Positions 7,809-16,234 are shown, counted from the stretch's first letter. The stretch: 64,000 nucleotides of DNA from Bryobacteraceae bacterium (GCA_019748195.1 JAIEPW010000013.1:1-64000); one strand, 5' to 3'. Notes: generated from the sequence alone by a model not told the origin. Made by a program: numbers and translations.

Positions 7809-10276
7809 TCGGATCGAGCTTCCCCGCTGCGCCACGCCAGGCGGTTCACCGCTTCCGCCAACGCCCAGGCGGCAACCGCGCTCATCATCACCAGTATCCA
7901 CAAACTGGCTTCCAGCAGCGGAGCCTCCAGCGCCGCCGCCGTCCAGGCGTTGGCGCCCACGGCCAGTTGCAGGAGTACTCCGGCCGCCACCGCGCCGTGC
8001 AGCCACAGGTTACGCCTTGGTCTTCTGCGCGTGTGCCGGGCCGGATAGCTGAACAGCAACTGTCCGATCGCCATGAAGTGGAACGTGGCCGACCTCGCGC
8101 TTTCGAGCGAGTAGCCCCACTGCGGCACGATCCCCAGGATTGCCAGGGCGAACAGCGCCTTCACCACTCCCGACATCACCACGAAGCGCAGCGTCGCGGG
8201 CTCCAGCAGCGGAGTCTCCGGCGGCCGCGGCCGGTTGCGCATCAGCCCCGGGTTGCGATCCGCGGCCAGCGTCAGCGCCGGCAGCCCGTCGGTGACCAGA
8301 TTGATCCACAGGATCTGCACCGCGGTCAGCGGCAGAATAATGCCGCCCGCCGCGTCGCGCAGCCCCAGAAACGCGGCGATCACCACGCCCACCGTCACCA
8401 CCAGAACTTCCGACAGATTGGTGGAGAACAGGAAGCGGATGAACTTCTGGATGTTCTCGTAAATGCTGCGGCCCTCTTCCACAGCGTTCACGATCGTGGC
8501 GAAGTTGTCGTCCAGCAACACCAGGTCCGCCACTTCGCGCGACACATCGGAGCCGCGCTGGCCCATGGCCACGCCCACGTCGGACTTCTTCAGCGCGGGA
8601 GCGTCGTTGACGCCGTCGCCGGTCATGGCCACTACCTGGCCCTGTTGCTGCAGCGCCTCCACCAGCATCAGCTTGTGCTCCGGCAGGACGCGCGCGAACA
8701 CATTCTCTTCGGCCACGATCCGCCGCAGTTCCTCGGGGGAGGCGGCGTCCAGGTCCTCGGCTTGGATCGCGCGCGTCGCGCTGATCCCCACCCGCTCGGC
8801 GATGGATAGCGCCGTCTCGGGATGATCGCCGGTGATCATCAGCACCCGGATGCCCGCATCGCGGCATTCGCGGATCGCGCCGGGGACCTCCGCGCGCGGC
8901 GGATCCCAGAACAGCACCATGCCCAGGAAATCGAGATCCTCCTGCTTCTCCGCTCCGCCGCGCGCCGCGCCCAGCACGCGAAAACCGTTGGAGGCGTACT
9001 CGTGCGCCTTGCGCTTCCACTCCCGCCGGCCGCTCTCGGAAAGCGCGCTTCGCTGCAGCAGGACTTCCGGAGCGCCCTTCCAGTAGGTGACCCCGCCGCC
9101 CGCTTCCCGCACGGTGACGTTCATGAACTTGCGCGCGCTGCTGAAGGATTGCTCGGCGATGCGCGGCGCGGCGGCGCGCATTGCTTCCGGATCGTGCCCG
9201 GCGGCGCGCGCCCACTCCATCAAGGCCCGGTCCACCGGATCACCCGCGTTGCCGCTGGCGTCGTTGGCCAGCACGAAGGCGCGAATCGCCAGTTCCGGAG
9301 AGGGTGAGTCCAACTGCTGCACCTCCATCCGGTTCTCCGTCAACGTGCCGGTCTTATCGGTGGCGATCACCGTCACGCTGCCCAGCGATTCCACTGAAGA
9401 CAGCCGCCGCACCACCGCTTTGCGCCGCGCCATCCGCTCCACGCCCAGCGCCAGGGTGAAGGTCAGAACCGCGGGCAGTCCCTCCGGAACAGCGGCGACC
9501 GCGATCGCTACCGCGAACAGCAGGATCGGGCCCAGCCGCCCCACGCCTTCCGCCAGCACCCCTCCCACGGCGATCAGCGCCGCCAGGGTGACCACCCATC
9601 GGGCCACGCGCTTCCCGAATACCGAGATCCGCCGTTCCAGCGGCGTCGGCTCGGCTTGCACGCCCCCCAGCATCCCCGCGACACGGCCTAGCGCGCTTGT
9701 GGCCCCGGTCCGCGTGATCTCCACCGTGGCATGACCGGACACCGCGAGCGTCCCGGAAAACACTTCCTCCCCGTCGACCTTGTCCACCGCCATGCTCTCG
9801 CCGGTCAGCATCGATTCGTCCAGCGACAGCGAGCCGTGCATTACGCCGTCCGCCGGCACTCGATCGCCTTCGCCCAGGCGAACCACGTCGCCGGGCGCCA
9901 GGTCCCGCGACGCGATCAGCTTCCATTCGCCGCCCCGCAGCACCAGCGCTTGCGGCGCCGCCAGCGTGTTCAGCTTGGAAAGGGCGGCCTCGGCCTTGCC
10001 TTCCTGCCATAAGCCCAGGCCGGCGTTCAGCAGCAGGATCAGCGCGATCACCACCGATTCGAGCGGCCATCCGTGACTCCGATCGCTGAACCACACGCCC
10101 AGCTCCAGCGCGAGAGCAAACAAAAGGATGTAAATCAGCGGGCTGCGGAACTGCCGAAGAAAGCGGTGCAGCCACGATTCCCGCTCCGGTTCGGGCAGGG
10201 CATTTGGTCCCGTTTCGGCCAGTCTTCGCGCAGCTTCGGCGTCGCTCAGACCGCCGGCTTGCGTGAGGGCGCCCAC
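7805..10276 (-). CDS. Cation-translocating P-type ATPase, type II (Ca2+-like)
   Basis: An 823-residue ion pump. It has an N-terminal cation-ATPase domain, the actuator motif TGES (158-161), the M4 motif PEGLP (264-268), the phosphorylation site DKTGT (Asp307), TGDGVNDAP in the hinge, and NLVTDGLPA in M6. PEGLP and NxxTDGLP match Ca2+ ATPases of the SERCA/PMR1 branch, so Ca2+ or Mn2+ export is the best guess. The start is GTG at 10276 and the upstream gene ends 7 nt before it. It appears to be in an operon led by an ECF sigma factor and ending in a CBS-domain protein, which suggests an envelope-stress-responsive pump. Confidence 0.9.
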   Translation of the reverse strand: MGALTQAGGLSDAEAARRLAETGPNALPEPERESWLHRFLRQFRSPLIYILLFALALELGVWFSDRSHGWPLESVVIALILLLNAGLGLWQEGKAEAALSKLNTLAAPQALVLRGGEWKLIASRDLAPGDVVRLGEGDRVPADGVMHGSLSLDESMLTGESMAVDKVDGEEVFSGTLAVSGHATVEITRTGATSALGRVAGMLGGVQAEPTPLERRISVFGKRVARWVVTLAALIAVGGVLAEGVGRLGPILLFAVAIAVAAVPEGLPAVLTFTLALGVERMARRKAVVRRLSSVESLGSVTVIATDKTGTLTENRMEVQQLDSPSPELAIRAFVLANDASGNAGDPVDRALMEWARAAGHDPEAMRAAAPRIAEQSFSSARKFMNVTVREAGGGVTYWKGAPEVLLQRSALSESGRREWKRKAHEYASNGFRVLGAARGGAEKQEDLDFLGMVLFWDPPRAEVPGAIRECRDAGIRVLMITGDHPETALSIAERVGISATRAIQAEDLDAASPEELRRIVAEENVFARVLPEHKLMLVEALQQQGQVVAMTGDGVNDAPALKKSDVGVAMGQRGSDVSREVADLVLLDDNFATIVNAVEEGRSIYENIQKFIRFLFSTNLSEVLVVTVGVVIAAFLGLRDAAGGIILPLTAVQILWINLVTDGLPALTLAADRNPGLMRNRPRPPETPLLEPATLRFVVMSGVVKALFALAILGIVPQWGYSLESARSATFHFMAIGQLLFSYPARHTRRRPRRNLWLHGAVAAGVLLQLAVGANAWTAAALEAPLLEASLWILVMMSAVAAWALAEAVNRLAWRSGEARSE

Positions 10277-10283
10277 TGCTTCT

Positions 10284-10784
10284 CTAGAATGCCACTTTGT
10301 GCGCAGCCCGGCTCAAGCGGAGAACCAGCGGAGGATGCAGCGAGCGCGGAAGAGCGCCCGCCGGCTCGGACTTCAGGCGGATCTCGCAACGATGGGAGGT
10401 CCGGTCGCCGCACACCGCCACCGCCAGTTCCAGGTCTTCCTCGCCCGCAGACGCGAAGGTCTCGATCCACTCACCGGGGCGCTCGCCCGGCTTCAAGCTT
10501 CCCAACAGATTCCAATCGCGTGCGCCGGGGGTGCGCGCCAGCGCCCAAATCGTGGCGTGTAGCGGAATCCGGCCGCGAACGCGGACCCGGAAGCTGCCGT
10601 TCAATGGCCGCCTGGGATCGGGCTCCACCACGCGCATCCGCGCGGCCGGATCCGGCCAGAGGCGGCTGAAAAGCTGGTTAAGCAGAGATGCGCGGTAGCC
10701 GGGATGCCGGGAAGCAGGGCTTCCCGTTAAGTCGGCCCCGGAGTGCCAATGGGCAAGACTGCCGGATACATTCCGGTACGACAT
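10284..10784 (-). CDS. Hypothetical protein, 166 aa
   Basis: No family is recognised. The ATG at 10784 is preceded by an excellent Shine-Dalgarno (GGAGG at 10790-10794), which is the main support for a real gene and for this start rather than the upstream ATG of the same frame. The middle (about 45-130) alternates hydrophobic and charged residues as in a small beta-sandwich, with segments such as VRVRGRIPL and LELAVAVCGD. The tail is basic. It lies between a Spy-like protein gene (85 nt upstream) and the P-type ATPase (7 nt downstream), so it probably shares their transcript. A carbohydrate-binding-like fold is possible but not supported by a motif. Confidence 0.6.
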   Translation of the reverse strand: MSYRNVSGSLAHWHSGADLTGSPASRHPGYRASLLNQLFSRLWPDPAARMRVVEPDPRRPLNGSFRVRVRGRIPLHATIWALARTPGARDWNLLGSLKPGERPGEWIETFASAGEEDLELAVAVCGDRTSHRCEIRLKSEPAGALPRSLHPPLVLRLSRAAHKVAF

Positions 10785-10869
10785 GTTTTCCTCCGAAGGC
10801 TCCTTTGCCTCGTAACCGCGGGCAAGGTGAGCGTTTGGCGGACGGGTCGCGCCGTCCACCTCCACCAGT

Positions 10870-11271
10870 TTAGCGTCTTTCGGAGGAATCTTGCTCCCGC
10901 CGGCGGCGGTCGCGTTCCTCGCGCATGCGGGCATACTCCTGCTGTTGCGCGGGGGAAAGGATGGCGTTGACCTTGTCGGTCTGCTCCTTGCGGATCTGCT
11001 GCATCTCCGGCTTCATCCGGTCCTGGGCTTCCCGGTACCGCACTCGCGTTTCATCCAGGATGACCGTCAACTGACGCTCCTGCTCCGCGGTGATCTTCAG
11101 CCGCGAACGCATCTCGTCCATGTACTTGCGGCGGTATTCCTCCGAGTTCCGGGGGCCGGAAGCGCTTACCGGGCTCACCGTGTACAGGCGATGCCCCAGC
11201 CCGCCGACAAGAACCCCGCTGGCGAACACCAGCAGCACATACAACGCGACGGCGGTCTTGGAGAGGTTCAT
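10870..11271 (-). CDS. Periplasmic Spy/CpxP-like protein
   Basis: A 133-residue protein with an N-terminal membrane segment or signal anchor (about residues 7-27) and a helical, strongly charged remainder. The pattern of MRSRLKITAEQE, ILDETR, MKPEMQQIRKEQ and ILSPAQQQEY is typical of the LTxxQ-type Spy/CpxP/zinc-resistance-associated family that senses or buffers envelope stress. Its ATG overlaps the stop of the anti-sigma-like gene by four bases (ATGA). Proteins of this kind commonly sit beside ECF sigma factors, which matches the neighbours here. Confidence 0.75.
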   Translation of the reverse strand: MNLSKTAVALYVLLVFASGVLVGGLGHRLYTVSPVSASGPRNSEEYRRKYMDEMRSRLKITAEQERQLTVILDETRVRYREAQDRMKPEMQQIRKEQTDKVNAILSPAQQQEYARMREERDRRRREQDSSERR

Positions 11272-11588
11272 TTATGTGCTTCCTGCGCGTGCGTCAGGTC
11301 GGCGTACGCCGCCAGATCCGTATCATCCATCAGCGCGTCCACGTAGGTGGCCGAATAGATTTCGTGGTTGGAATATTGGGGAATCAGGACGGCGCCCATC
11401 AGCAGCGCGGCCGCGGCCGCGGCCACTACGGTTGCCGCCGCCAGGCGCTTCAACATCGCGATCGATCCGCGCCGCGCCTCGATGCGACTCCAGACGCCGG
11501 GCATGAAGCCCGCGGTGGGTTCGCCGTCGGGGCAAGCCTCCCGATAAGCGTCCAACAAAGTTCGCAGCTTGGGATCGAGTTCTTCCAA
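11268..11588 (-). CDS. Anti-sigma-factor-like single-pass membrane protein
   Basis: A 106-residue protein with a cytoplasmic N-terminal stretch containing LDAYREACPD, a transmembrane helix at about residues 46-69, and a short periplasmic tail. It starts one base after the ECF sigma gene ends, with TTG as start codon; the Shine-Dalgarno GGAG lies inside the end of the sigma gene (rev. strand near 11597-11600). Position and topology point to an anti-sigma factor, but the canonical zinc-binding HxxxCxxC motif is absent, so the role is inferred from context. Confidence 0.7.
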   Translation of the reverse strand: MEELDPKLRTLLDAYREACPDGEPTAGFMPGVWSRIEARRGSIAMLKRLAAATVVAAAAAALLMGAVLIPQYSNHEIYSATYVDALMDDTDLAAYADLTHAQEAHK

Positions 11589-11589
11589 G

Positions 11590-12192
11590 TTATTGCTCCT
11601 GTTCGCCCTTCGACTTCGCCTCGCCGCGCGCGGTTTCCACGCTCCGGAAAGCCTTCAACACCCTTTGCCGCGCCCGGAACAGCCGGACCTTCAGGGCGTT
11701 CTCATTCACCCGGTAGATCTTCTCCAATTCCTTCAAGGTCAGACCTTCCACTTCCTTCAACGTCAGCAGAATCCGGTCTTCCTCGGATACTTCACCCAGC
11801 AACGATTGTACAAATTCGCGGATCTGCGACTTGTACACATCATCGGCCCGCTGCTTGCCGCCCGCCACCGCGTCGGCCATCATCACCTGCTGTTCGCTGA
11901 GGTCCGCCATCCGCGATTCGTTTCTCCGCCGCTGCCGCCGCAGGTAATCGTAGGATGCGTTTACCGTCAGGCGATACAGCCACGGCTCGAACACTTCCGG
12001 AGTCCGCAGTTGGTCCAGCGAGTAGTACAGCCTCATGAACACTTCCTGCCCGACATCCTCGACATCTTCGGGCCGCCCGATGAGCCGCGCGATAGTCCCC
12101 AGAATCCGTTTCCGGTAGGCCTGCACAACCTGGTTGAACGCCGCGTCATCGCCGCTCTTGGCCCTTTGAATGAGGTCAAACTCAACCAGCAT
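11590..12192 (-). CDS. ECF-type RNA polymerase sigma factor
   Basis: A 200-residue sigma-70 family factor lacking region 1 and region 3. Region 2 spans about residues 10-90 with EDVEDVGQEVFMRLY and the LRRQRRR end of 2.4; region 4 spans about 125-185 with EVEGLTLKELEKIYRVNENALKVRLFRAR-type helix-turn-helix (only short parts quoted as signature: LTLKELEKIY). The acidic/basic linker 95-115 and the charged tail after 185 are variable. It heads a run of minus-strand genes (anti-sigma, Spy-like, unknown, ATPase, CBS), so it probably controls them. The upstream region contains no clear Shine-Dalgarno. Confidence 0.9.
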   Translation of the reverse strand: MLVEFDLIQRAKSGDDAAFNQVVQAYRKRILGTIARLIGRPEDVEDVGQEVFMRLYYSLDQLRTPEVFEPWLYRLTVNASYDYLRRQRRRNESRMADLSEQQVMMADAVAGGKQRADDVYKSQIREFVQSLLGEVSEEDRILLTLKEVEGLTLKELEKIYRVNENALKVRLFRARQRVLKAFRSVETARGEAKSKGEQEQ

Positions 12193-12288
12193 GCATATCC
12201 GAGCCGCCGGCGAAGTCGACCATCCAGGCTACATGGAAAGGCGAACCGGCAAACTCACAGGTTACAAGGGGTTGCGTCAGGATGCAAA

Positions 12289-12310
12289 GCCGGATCGGGG
12301 CGGATCCGGC
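12289..12310. repeat. 8-bp inverted repeat (hairpin)
   Basis: GCCGGATC at 12289-12296 pairs perfectly with GATCCGGC at 12303-12310 across a 6-nt loop, upstream of the ECF sigma gene. There is no T-tract, so it is a possible regulatory hairpin or operator rather than a terminator. Confidence 0.3.
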
Positions 12311-12359
12311 TGTCCGGCCGGGCTTGGGAACAGTCCCGGCAAGCGCACTGAACGGCTTT

Positions 12360-12533
12360 TTAAGCCACTTTAGGGAGCTTAAGCGGTCCTTTACGGGGCT
12401 TAGACACCGTCAAAAATGACTCGTATCGCTCCAGGCACTCAATCACTTGATTTAGCAGCGCGCGGCGGCGCTGCAGACCGTTGATCGTCCTGATCCGGGT
12501 CTTTGAAGGGGAGGTAGACTTTCTCCGAACCAT
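12360..12533 (-). CDS. Possible small basic protein, 57 aa
   Basis: An ATG at 12533 opens a 57-codon frame ending in TAA at 12360-12362. The product is basic (about a quarter Lys/Arg) with a Ser/Thr/Lys-rich start, a helical middle (LQRRRALLNQVIECLERYESF) and a Pro/Lys tail KPRKGPLKLPK. It has the look of a real short protein rather than a shadow because no gene lies opposite it. There is no good Shine-Dalgarno, and codons such as AGA, AGG and CTA are unlike the neighbours. Function unknown. Confidence 0.35.
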   Translation of the reverse strand: MVRRKSTSPSKTRIRTINGLQRRRALLNQVIECLERYESFLTVSKPRKGPLKLPKVA

Positions 12534-12671
12534 GAGGATACTTCTAAAGTACTATCAGGGTGGACTACAATACCCCTTTATGCGGGGAACATCTTTGCTC
12601 TTTTTTCGCCCCCGTTGGTCCCCGCTATCTCGCTCATGCTACAATCATTATCACCTTCCCGGCGCTCTCCC

Positions 12672-15047
12672 ATGGATTTTCTCAGCGGTCTGAATCCCCA
12701 GCAGCGGCAAGCAGTTGAGCACGTGGAAGGCCCCCTGCTTTTGCTGGCCGGGGCCGGGAGCGGCAAGACCCGGGTAATCACCCATCGCATCGCGCACCTG
12801 GTGACCGCCCATCGCGTGCCGGGACCGGCGGTGTTGGCCGTCACCTTCACCAACAAGGCCGCCGGAGAAATGCGGGACCGGGTGGAAAAGCTGCTCGGGG
12901 GGGCTTCCTATGGACTGCCGGAAGTCTCGACTTTTCATTCGTTTTGCGTTCGTTTGCTGCGCCGCGAGGGAGCCCCGCTGGCGGCCATCCGGCCGGGCTT
13001 CACCACCCGCTTCAACATTTACGACGACGACGACCAAATCGCGCTGTTGAAGCAGGCATACCGCGCCCTGGGCCTGGACGAAAAGTTCATGCCGTACCGC
13101 ACAGCGCTGTCGCGGATCAGCCACGCCAAGAGCAATCACACCGCGCCGGAGGACATGGCCCGGAACGCGCAGGATCCGCTGACCCAGCGGCTGGCGAGCG
13201 TCTACGAGCGTTACGAAGGAGGCTTGCGCCAGGCTAACGCGCTCGATTTCGACGACCTGCTGCTCGAGGCGGTGCGTCTGCTGCGCCACTCCGCCGAGGT
13301 TCGCGATCGCCTGAACTGGCGGATCGAGTTCCTGATGGTGGACGAGTACCAGGACACCAATCGCAGCCAGTACGAGCTGATGCGGCTGGTGAGCCAGGAA
13401 CGCAAGAACATCTGCGTGGTCGGCGACGAGGATCAGTCGATTTATGGCTGGCGGGGAGCGGACATACGCAACATCCTGGATTTCGAGAAAGACTTTCCGG
13501 ACGCCCGGGTGATTCGCCTGGAACAGAATTACCGCTCGACCAAGAACATACTGGAAGCGGCCAGCGCGGTAGTCGCGAACAACAAGGAACGCAAGGGCAA
13601 GTGGCTGTGGACGGACTCCGGCGAAGGCGACCGGATCGGGCTGTATGAGGCGCTGGACGGCGAGAACGAGGCGCTTTGGATCGCCGATACCATCGAGCGG
13701 CACATGGACCGCAATCCGGACGAGCGCATCGCGGTGCTGTACCGGACCAATTTCCAGTCGCGGCAGATAGAAGAGGCACTGCGGCGGCACCGCCGCCGCT
13801 ACATCGTGGTGGGAGGTTTCAGCTTCTACCAGCGCGCGGAGGTGAAGGACATTCTTTGCTACCTGCGCGCCCTGGCAAGCCCGCACGATTCGATCGCGCT
13901 GCTGCGCATCCTGAACGTTCCGGCTCGCGGGATCGGGAAGACGACCATCGAGCAGATCGAAGCCCAGGCCGCGCAGAACCAGTTGAGCCTGTGGGATGCG
14001 ATCGCGCGGATGCTGGAAGAGGGAGCCCTGCCCGGGCGCGCGGAAGCGGCCGTGGGAGCGTTCCGGCGCATGATGGAGGAGCTGGCGGGGGAGAGCGGCG
14101 CCAAGCCTCTCAACGATTTCGTGCGCGGCGTGATGGAGCGCAGCGGCTACGAGAAGATGCTGGCCGCCGACGAATCGCCGGACGCCGAATCGCGGATGGA
14201 AAACCTGAACGAACTGGTGAACGCGGCGGCGGAAGCCGCGGAACGGGGGGAGACGTTGGCCGACTTCCTGGACCATGCCGCGCTGGTGGCGGACGCGGAT
14301 CAGGTGGACGAACGCGCCCCGGTGTCGCTGCTGACCGTGCACAACGCGAAGGGCCTGGAGTTTCCGGTCGTGTTCCTGGCGGGGCTGGAGGAGGGGTTGT
14401 TTCCGCACAGCCGGTCTCTCAATTCGGAATCGATGCTCGAAGAGGAGCGCCGCCTGTGCTATGTGGGCATGACCCGCGCGCAAAAGAAGCTGTACCTGAG
14501 CTGCGCGCGATACCGGCGGCGGTTCGGGGGCGGACCGGCGGAGCCGAGTCTGAGATCGCGGTTCCTGCGAGAGGTGCCGGCCACCCTGGTGGAGAAGCTC
14601 AGTCCGTCCCGCGGGATCGAATCCACGCCACAGGTGGATCTTTACGCCGAGCAGCATGAGGTCCGCGAGGCGGTGAAGAAGAATCTGTACACGGGAAAGA
14701 CTTATAATTCGGTAGACAACATCAAGCAGTTTTTTGCGGAGCGGGGAATGCCCGCGCCGCGTGGACTCGAACAGCCGCAGGCTCCGCGACCGCCGCAAGC
14801 GGCGCAGCCCTCGGCTCCGGTTTATCCGCCAAGGAAGGAAACGCCCCCGCCGGTTGCGCGGCAAACGCGGCCGGCGGCGGCGAAGCGGCTGGCGGCGGGC
14901 GCCACCATCACCCACCCGAAGTACGGGCGGGGGACGATCCTGCGGCGGGAAGGCGATGGCGACGACGCCAAGCTGACTGTGAGTTTTCCGGGCTACGGCC
15001 TGAAGAAGATCGTGGAGAGGTTCTTAGGACAAAAGATCGAGGAATGA
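12672..15047 (+). CDS. pcrA: ATP-dependent DNA helicase PcrA/UvrD (SF1A)
   Basis: A 791-residue 3'-5' helicase for repair and for clearing protein and R-loops from DNA. Motifs in order: Walker A AGAGSGKT (26-33), Ia VTFTNKAA, II VDEYQDT, III GDEDQSIYGWRG, IV QNYRST, V VHNAKGLEF and VI YVGMTRA. The end carries the small Tudor-like domain of PcrA (ITHPKYGRGTI to the C-terminus), which in known PcrA proteins binds RNA polymerase. The ATG at 12672 gives the standard start (FLSGLNPQQ); an in-frame TTG 57 nt upstream and an ATG at 12636 are less likely. Its stop overlaps the start of a 52-residue basic protein. Confidence 0.93.
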   Translation: MDFLSGLNPQQRQAVEHVEGPLLLLAGAGSGKTRVITHRIAHLVTAHRVPGPAVLAVTFTNKAAGEMRDRVEKLLGGASYGLPEVSTFHSFCVRLLRREGAPLAAIRPGFTTRFNIYDDDDQIALLKQAYRALGLDEKFMPYRTALSRISHAKSNHTAPEDMARNAQDPLTQRLASVYERYEGGLRQANALDFDDLLLEAVRLLRHSAEVRDRLNWRIEFLMVDEYQDTNRSQYELMRLVSQERKNICVVGDEDQSIYGWRGADIRNILDFEKDFPDARVIRLEQNYRSTKNILEAASAVVANNKERKGKWLWTDSGEGDRIGLYEALDGENEALWIADTIERHMDRNPDERIAVLYRTNFQSRQIEEALRRHRRRYIVVGGFSFYQRAEVKDILCYLRALASPHDSIALLRILNVPARGIGKTTIEQIEAQAAQNQLSLWDAIARMLEEGALPGRAEAAVGAFRRMMEELAGESGAKPLNDFVRGVMERSGYEKMLAADESPDAESRMENLNELVNAAAEAAERGETLADFLDHAALVADADQVDERAPVSLLTVHNAKGLEFPVVFLAGLEEGLFPHSRSLNSESMLEEERRLCYVGMTRAQKKLYLSCARYRRRFGGGPAEPSLRSRFLREVPATLVEKLSPSRGIESTPQVDLYAEQHEVREAVKKNLYTGKTYNSVDNIKQFFAERGMPAPRGLEQPQAPRPPQAAQPSAPVYPPRKETPPPVARQTRPAAAKRLAAGATITHPKYGRGTILRREGDGDDAKLTVSFPGYGLKKIVERFLGQKIEE

Positions 15048-15202
15048 ACACCAAACACGTTAGTGACCGGGACGAACGGAAGAAACAGAAGCGAGCGGCG
15101 CGGAAGAAGCAGGCGCCCAAGGCCAAGCGAGCCTCGGGCGTGGCCCGCGGAGAGAACAAGAAAAAAGTGAAGAAAATCGTGAAGGGTCAGCGCAAGCGCT
15201 AA
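15044..15202 (+). CDS. Small highly basic protein coupled to PcrA, 52 aa
   Basis: The ATG at 15044 overlaps the pcrA TGA (ATGA), a classical coupling signal. The product is 52 residues with about 22 Lys/Arg (for example DERKKQKRAARKK and KKKVKKIVKGQRKR) and almost no hydrophobic residues, so it is likely disordered and nucleic-acid binding. Because it is too short and low-complexity it would usually be missed. A role as an accessory of the helicase or of transcription-coupled repair is inference from coupling only. Confidence 0.6.
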   Translation: MNTKHVSDRDERKKQKRAARKKQAPKAKRASGVARGENKKKVKKIVKGQRKR

Positions 15203-15226
15203 GTCATTCCTTCCACGCGGTTTCAC

Positions 15227-15267
15227 GCCGCGCCGGACCAGTGGCGTTCGCCGCGGCCCGGCGCGGC
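15227..15267 (+). terminator. GC-rich hairpin, possible terminator
   Basis: GCCGCGCCGG (15227-15236) pairs perfectly with CCGGCGCGGC (15258-15267) around a 21-nt loop, 25 nt after the end of the pcrA unit. It is followed by ttgccgtggttt rather than a clean T-run, so termination is plausible but not certain. Confidence 0.4.
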
Positions 15268-15349
15268 TTGCCGTGGTTTCCCCATCACTGCACCGGCCCG
15301 TGATCACAACCAGCCCGCGTTTACGCAGCCAAGTATGGAGGATTAATTC

Positions 15350-16234
15350 ATGGCTGTCGAAAAGGCTCCGGTCAACCCGCCTTCGTTTCCGCCCGCCGGA
15401 TTTGCCGGCAAACACCGCGTCTCCACCGGAGACAACTGGAAGTCGCTGGCCGACAAGTACTGCCGGTCTGACGTCTGGGACATCATCTACTTCAACTTCC
15501 GGACCATGGATCCGAAGGAAGTGAACTGGCTGTTGCGGAAGATGATCGGCTGCACCACGCAGACTCCGGACGGCAACAACTACCGGTTTTCCAGCAGCGA
15601 TTCGCCGGGTATCGTGTACATTCCTCCAGCGTCCTGGACCAAGGGGTCGAAGATCCGCACGCCGGTGCCGGGCGAGAGCGACAGCGCGCGGAGCGCGGTG
15701 CTGTGGGCTCTGGCCAAGCCGCACCTGCAGAAGATCAACTTTTCCTACGGCGGGCACCGCTTCGACGTGTCGAGCTACCTGAAGGTGGCCAACGCCATTA
15801 TCGACCGGCGGATCGGGGTGGCCATCGACGGAGCGCTGGGAAGCCAGTGCGTTTACGACAGCGGCACGAACACCATCTACGTGCCTTCGAACGGCGTGTC
15901 GCTGAGCAGGCAGGCGGCGATCATTCACGAGGCGACGCACGCCTACCTGGACATCCAGAAGTCGGGCGTAACCAAGTTCAAGTCGGAGACGGCGGCGTAC
16001 CTGGCGCAGGCGATTTTCGCGCTCGAGATCTTCGCCGACGGCAATCAGTTGGTGAGCGAGAACCCGTACACGATGCAGGTATTCAAGATCGCATGGATGA
16101 TGGCCGAGGAACTGGGGAAAGGCAAGTCCCTGGGTTCGCTCAGCCTGGAGTTGTCGGCGTTGGAAGCGGCGGTGCAGAATCATCCCGAGTACAAGAAAGA
16201 CGCGTTCAAGACCGCCGGGTTCGACGGTCTCTAA
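15350..16234 (+). CDS. LysM-like domain protein with HExxH metallopeptidase-like motif
   Basis: A 294-residue protein with no signal peptide. Residues about 20-95 resemble a LysM module (HRVSTGDNWKSLADKY, then a short IYFN segment and a closing IYIPP-like stretch). The second half contains IIHEATHAYLD: His193, Glu194 and His197 form an HExxH zinc motif, and Glu213 in KSETAAY is a good candidate for the third ligand. A Shine-Dalgarno GGAGGA at 15337-15342 sets the start. Families with this layout include peptidases near extracellular contractile injection systems and peptidoglycan-associated enzymes; no such neighbours are seen here, so the role is open. Confidence 0.7.
   Translation: MAVEKAPVNPPSFPPAGFAGKHRVSTGDNWKSLADKYCRSDVWDIIYFNFRTMDPKEVNWLLRKMIGCTTQTPDGNNYRFSSSDSPGIVYIPPASWTKGSKIRTPVPGESDSARSAVLWALAKPHLQKINFSYGGHRFDVSSYLKVANAIIDRRIGVAIDGALGSQCVYDSGTNTIYVPSNGVSLSRQAAIIHEATHAYLDIQKSGVTKFKSETAAYLAQAIFALEIFADGNQLVSENPYTMQVFKIAWMMAEELGKGKSLGSLSLELSALEAAVQNHPEYKKDAFKTAGFDGL

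Larger units (their letters stand above)
12193..12671. other. Divergent intergenic region between the ECF sigma gene and pcrA
   Basis: This 479-nt stretch is less GC-rich than its neighbours on the pcrA side. It holds an 8-bp hairpin at 12289-12310, a possible 57-codon gene on the minus strand (12360-12533), and two TACAAT hexamers on the plus strand (12566-12571 and 12640-12645). The second, with TTGGTC at 12615-12620, may be the pcrA promoter. Apart from these I see no RNA gene or repeat. Confidence 0.5.

Noticed and set aside
12193-12671. tRNA or structured RNA in the largest gene-poor stretch
   Set aside because: No cloverleaf, T-loop or extended structure beyond one 8-bp hairpin.
12651-14915. 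754-residue open frame antisense to pcrA
   Set aside because: A stop-poor antisense frame caused by high GC at third positions; pcrA opposite has every helicase motif.
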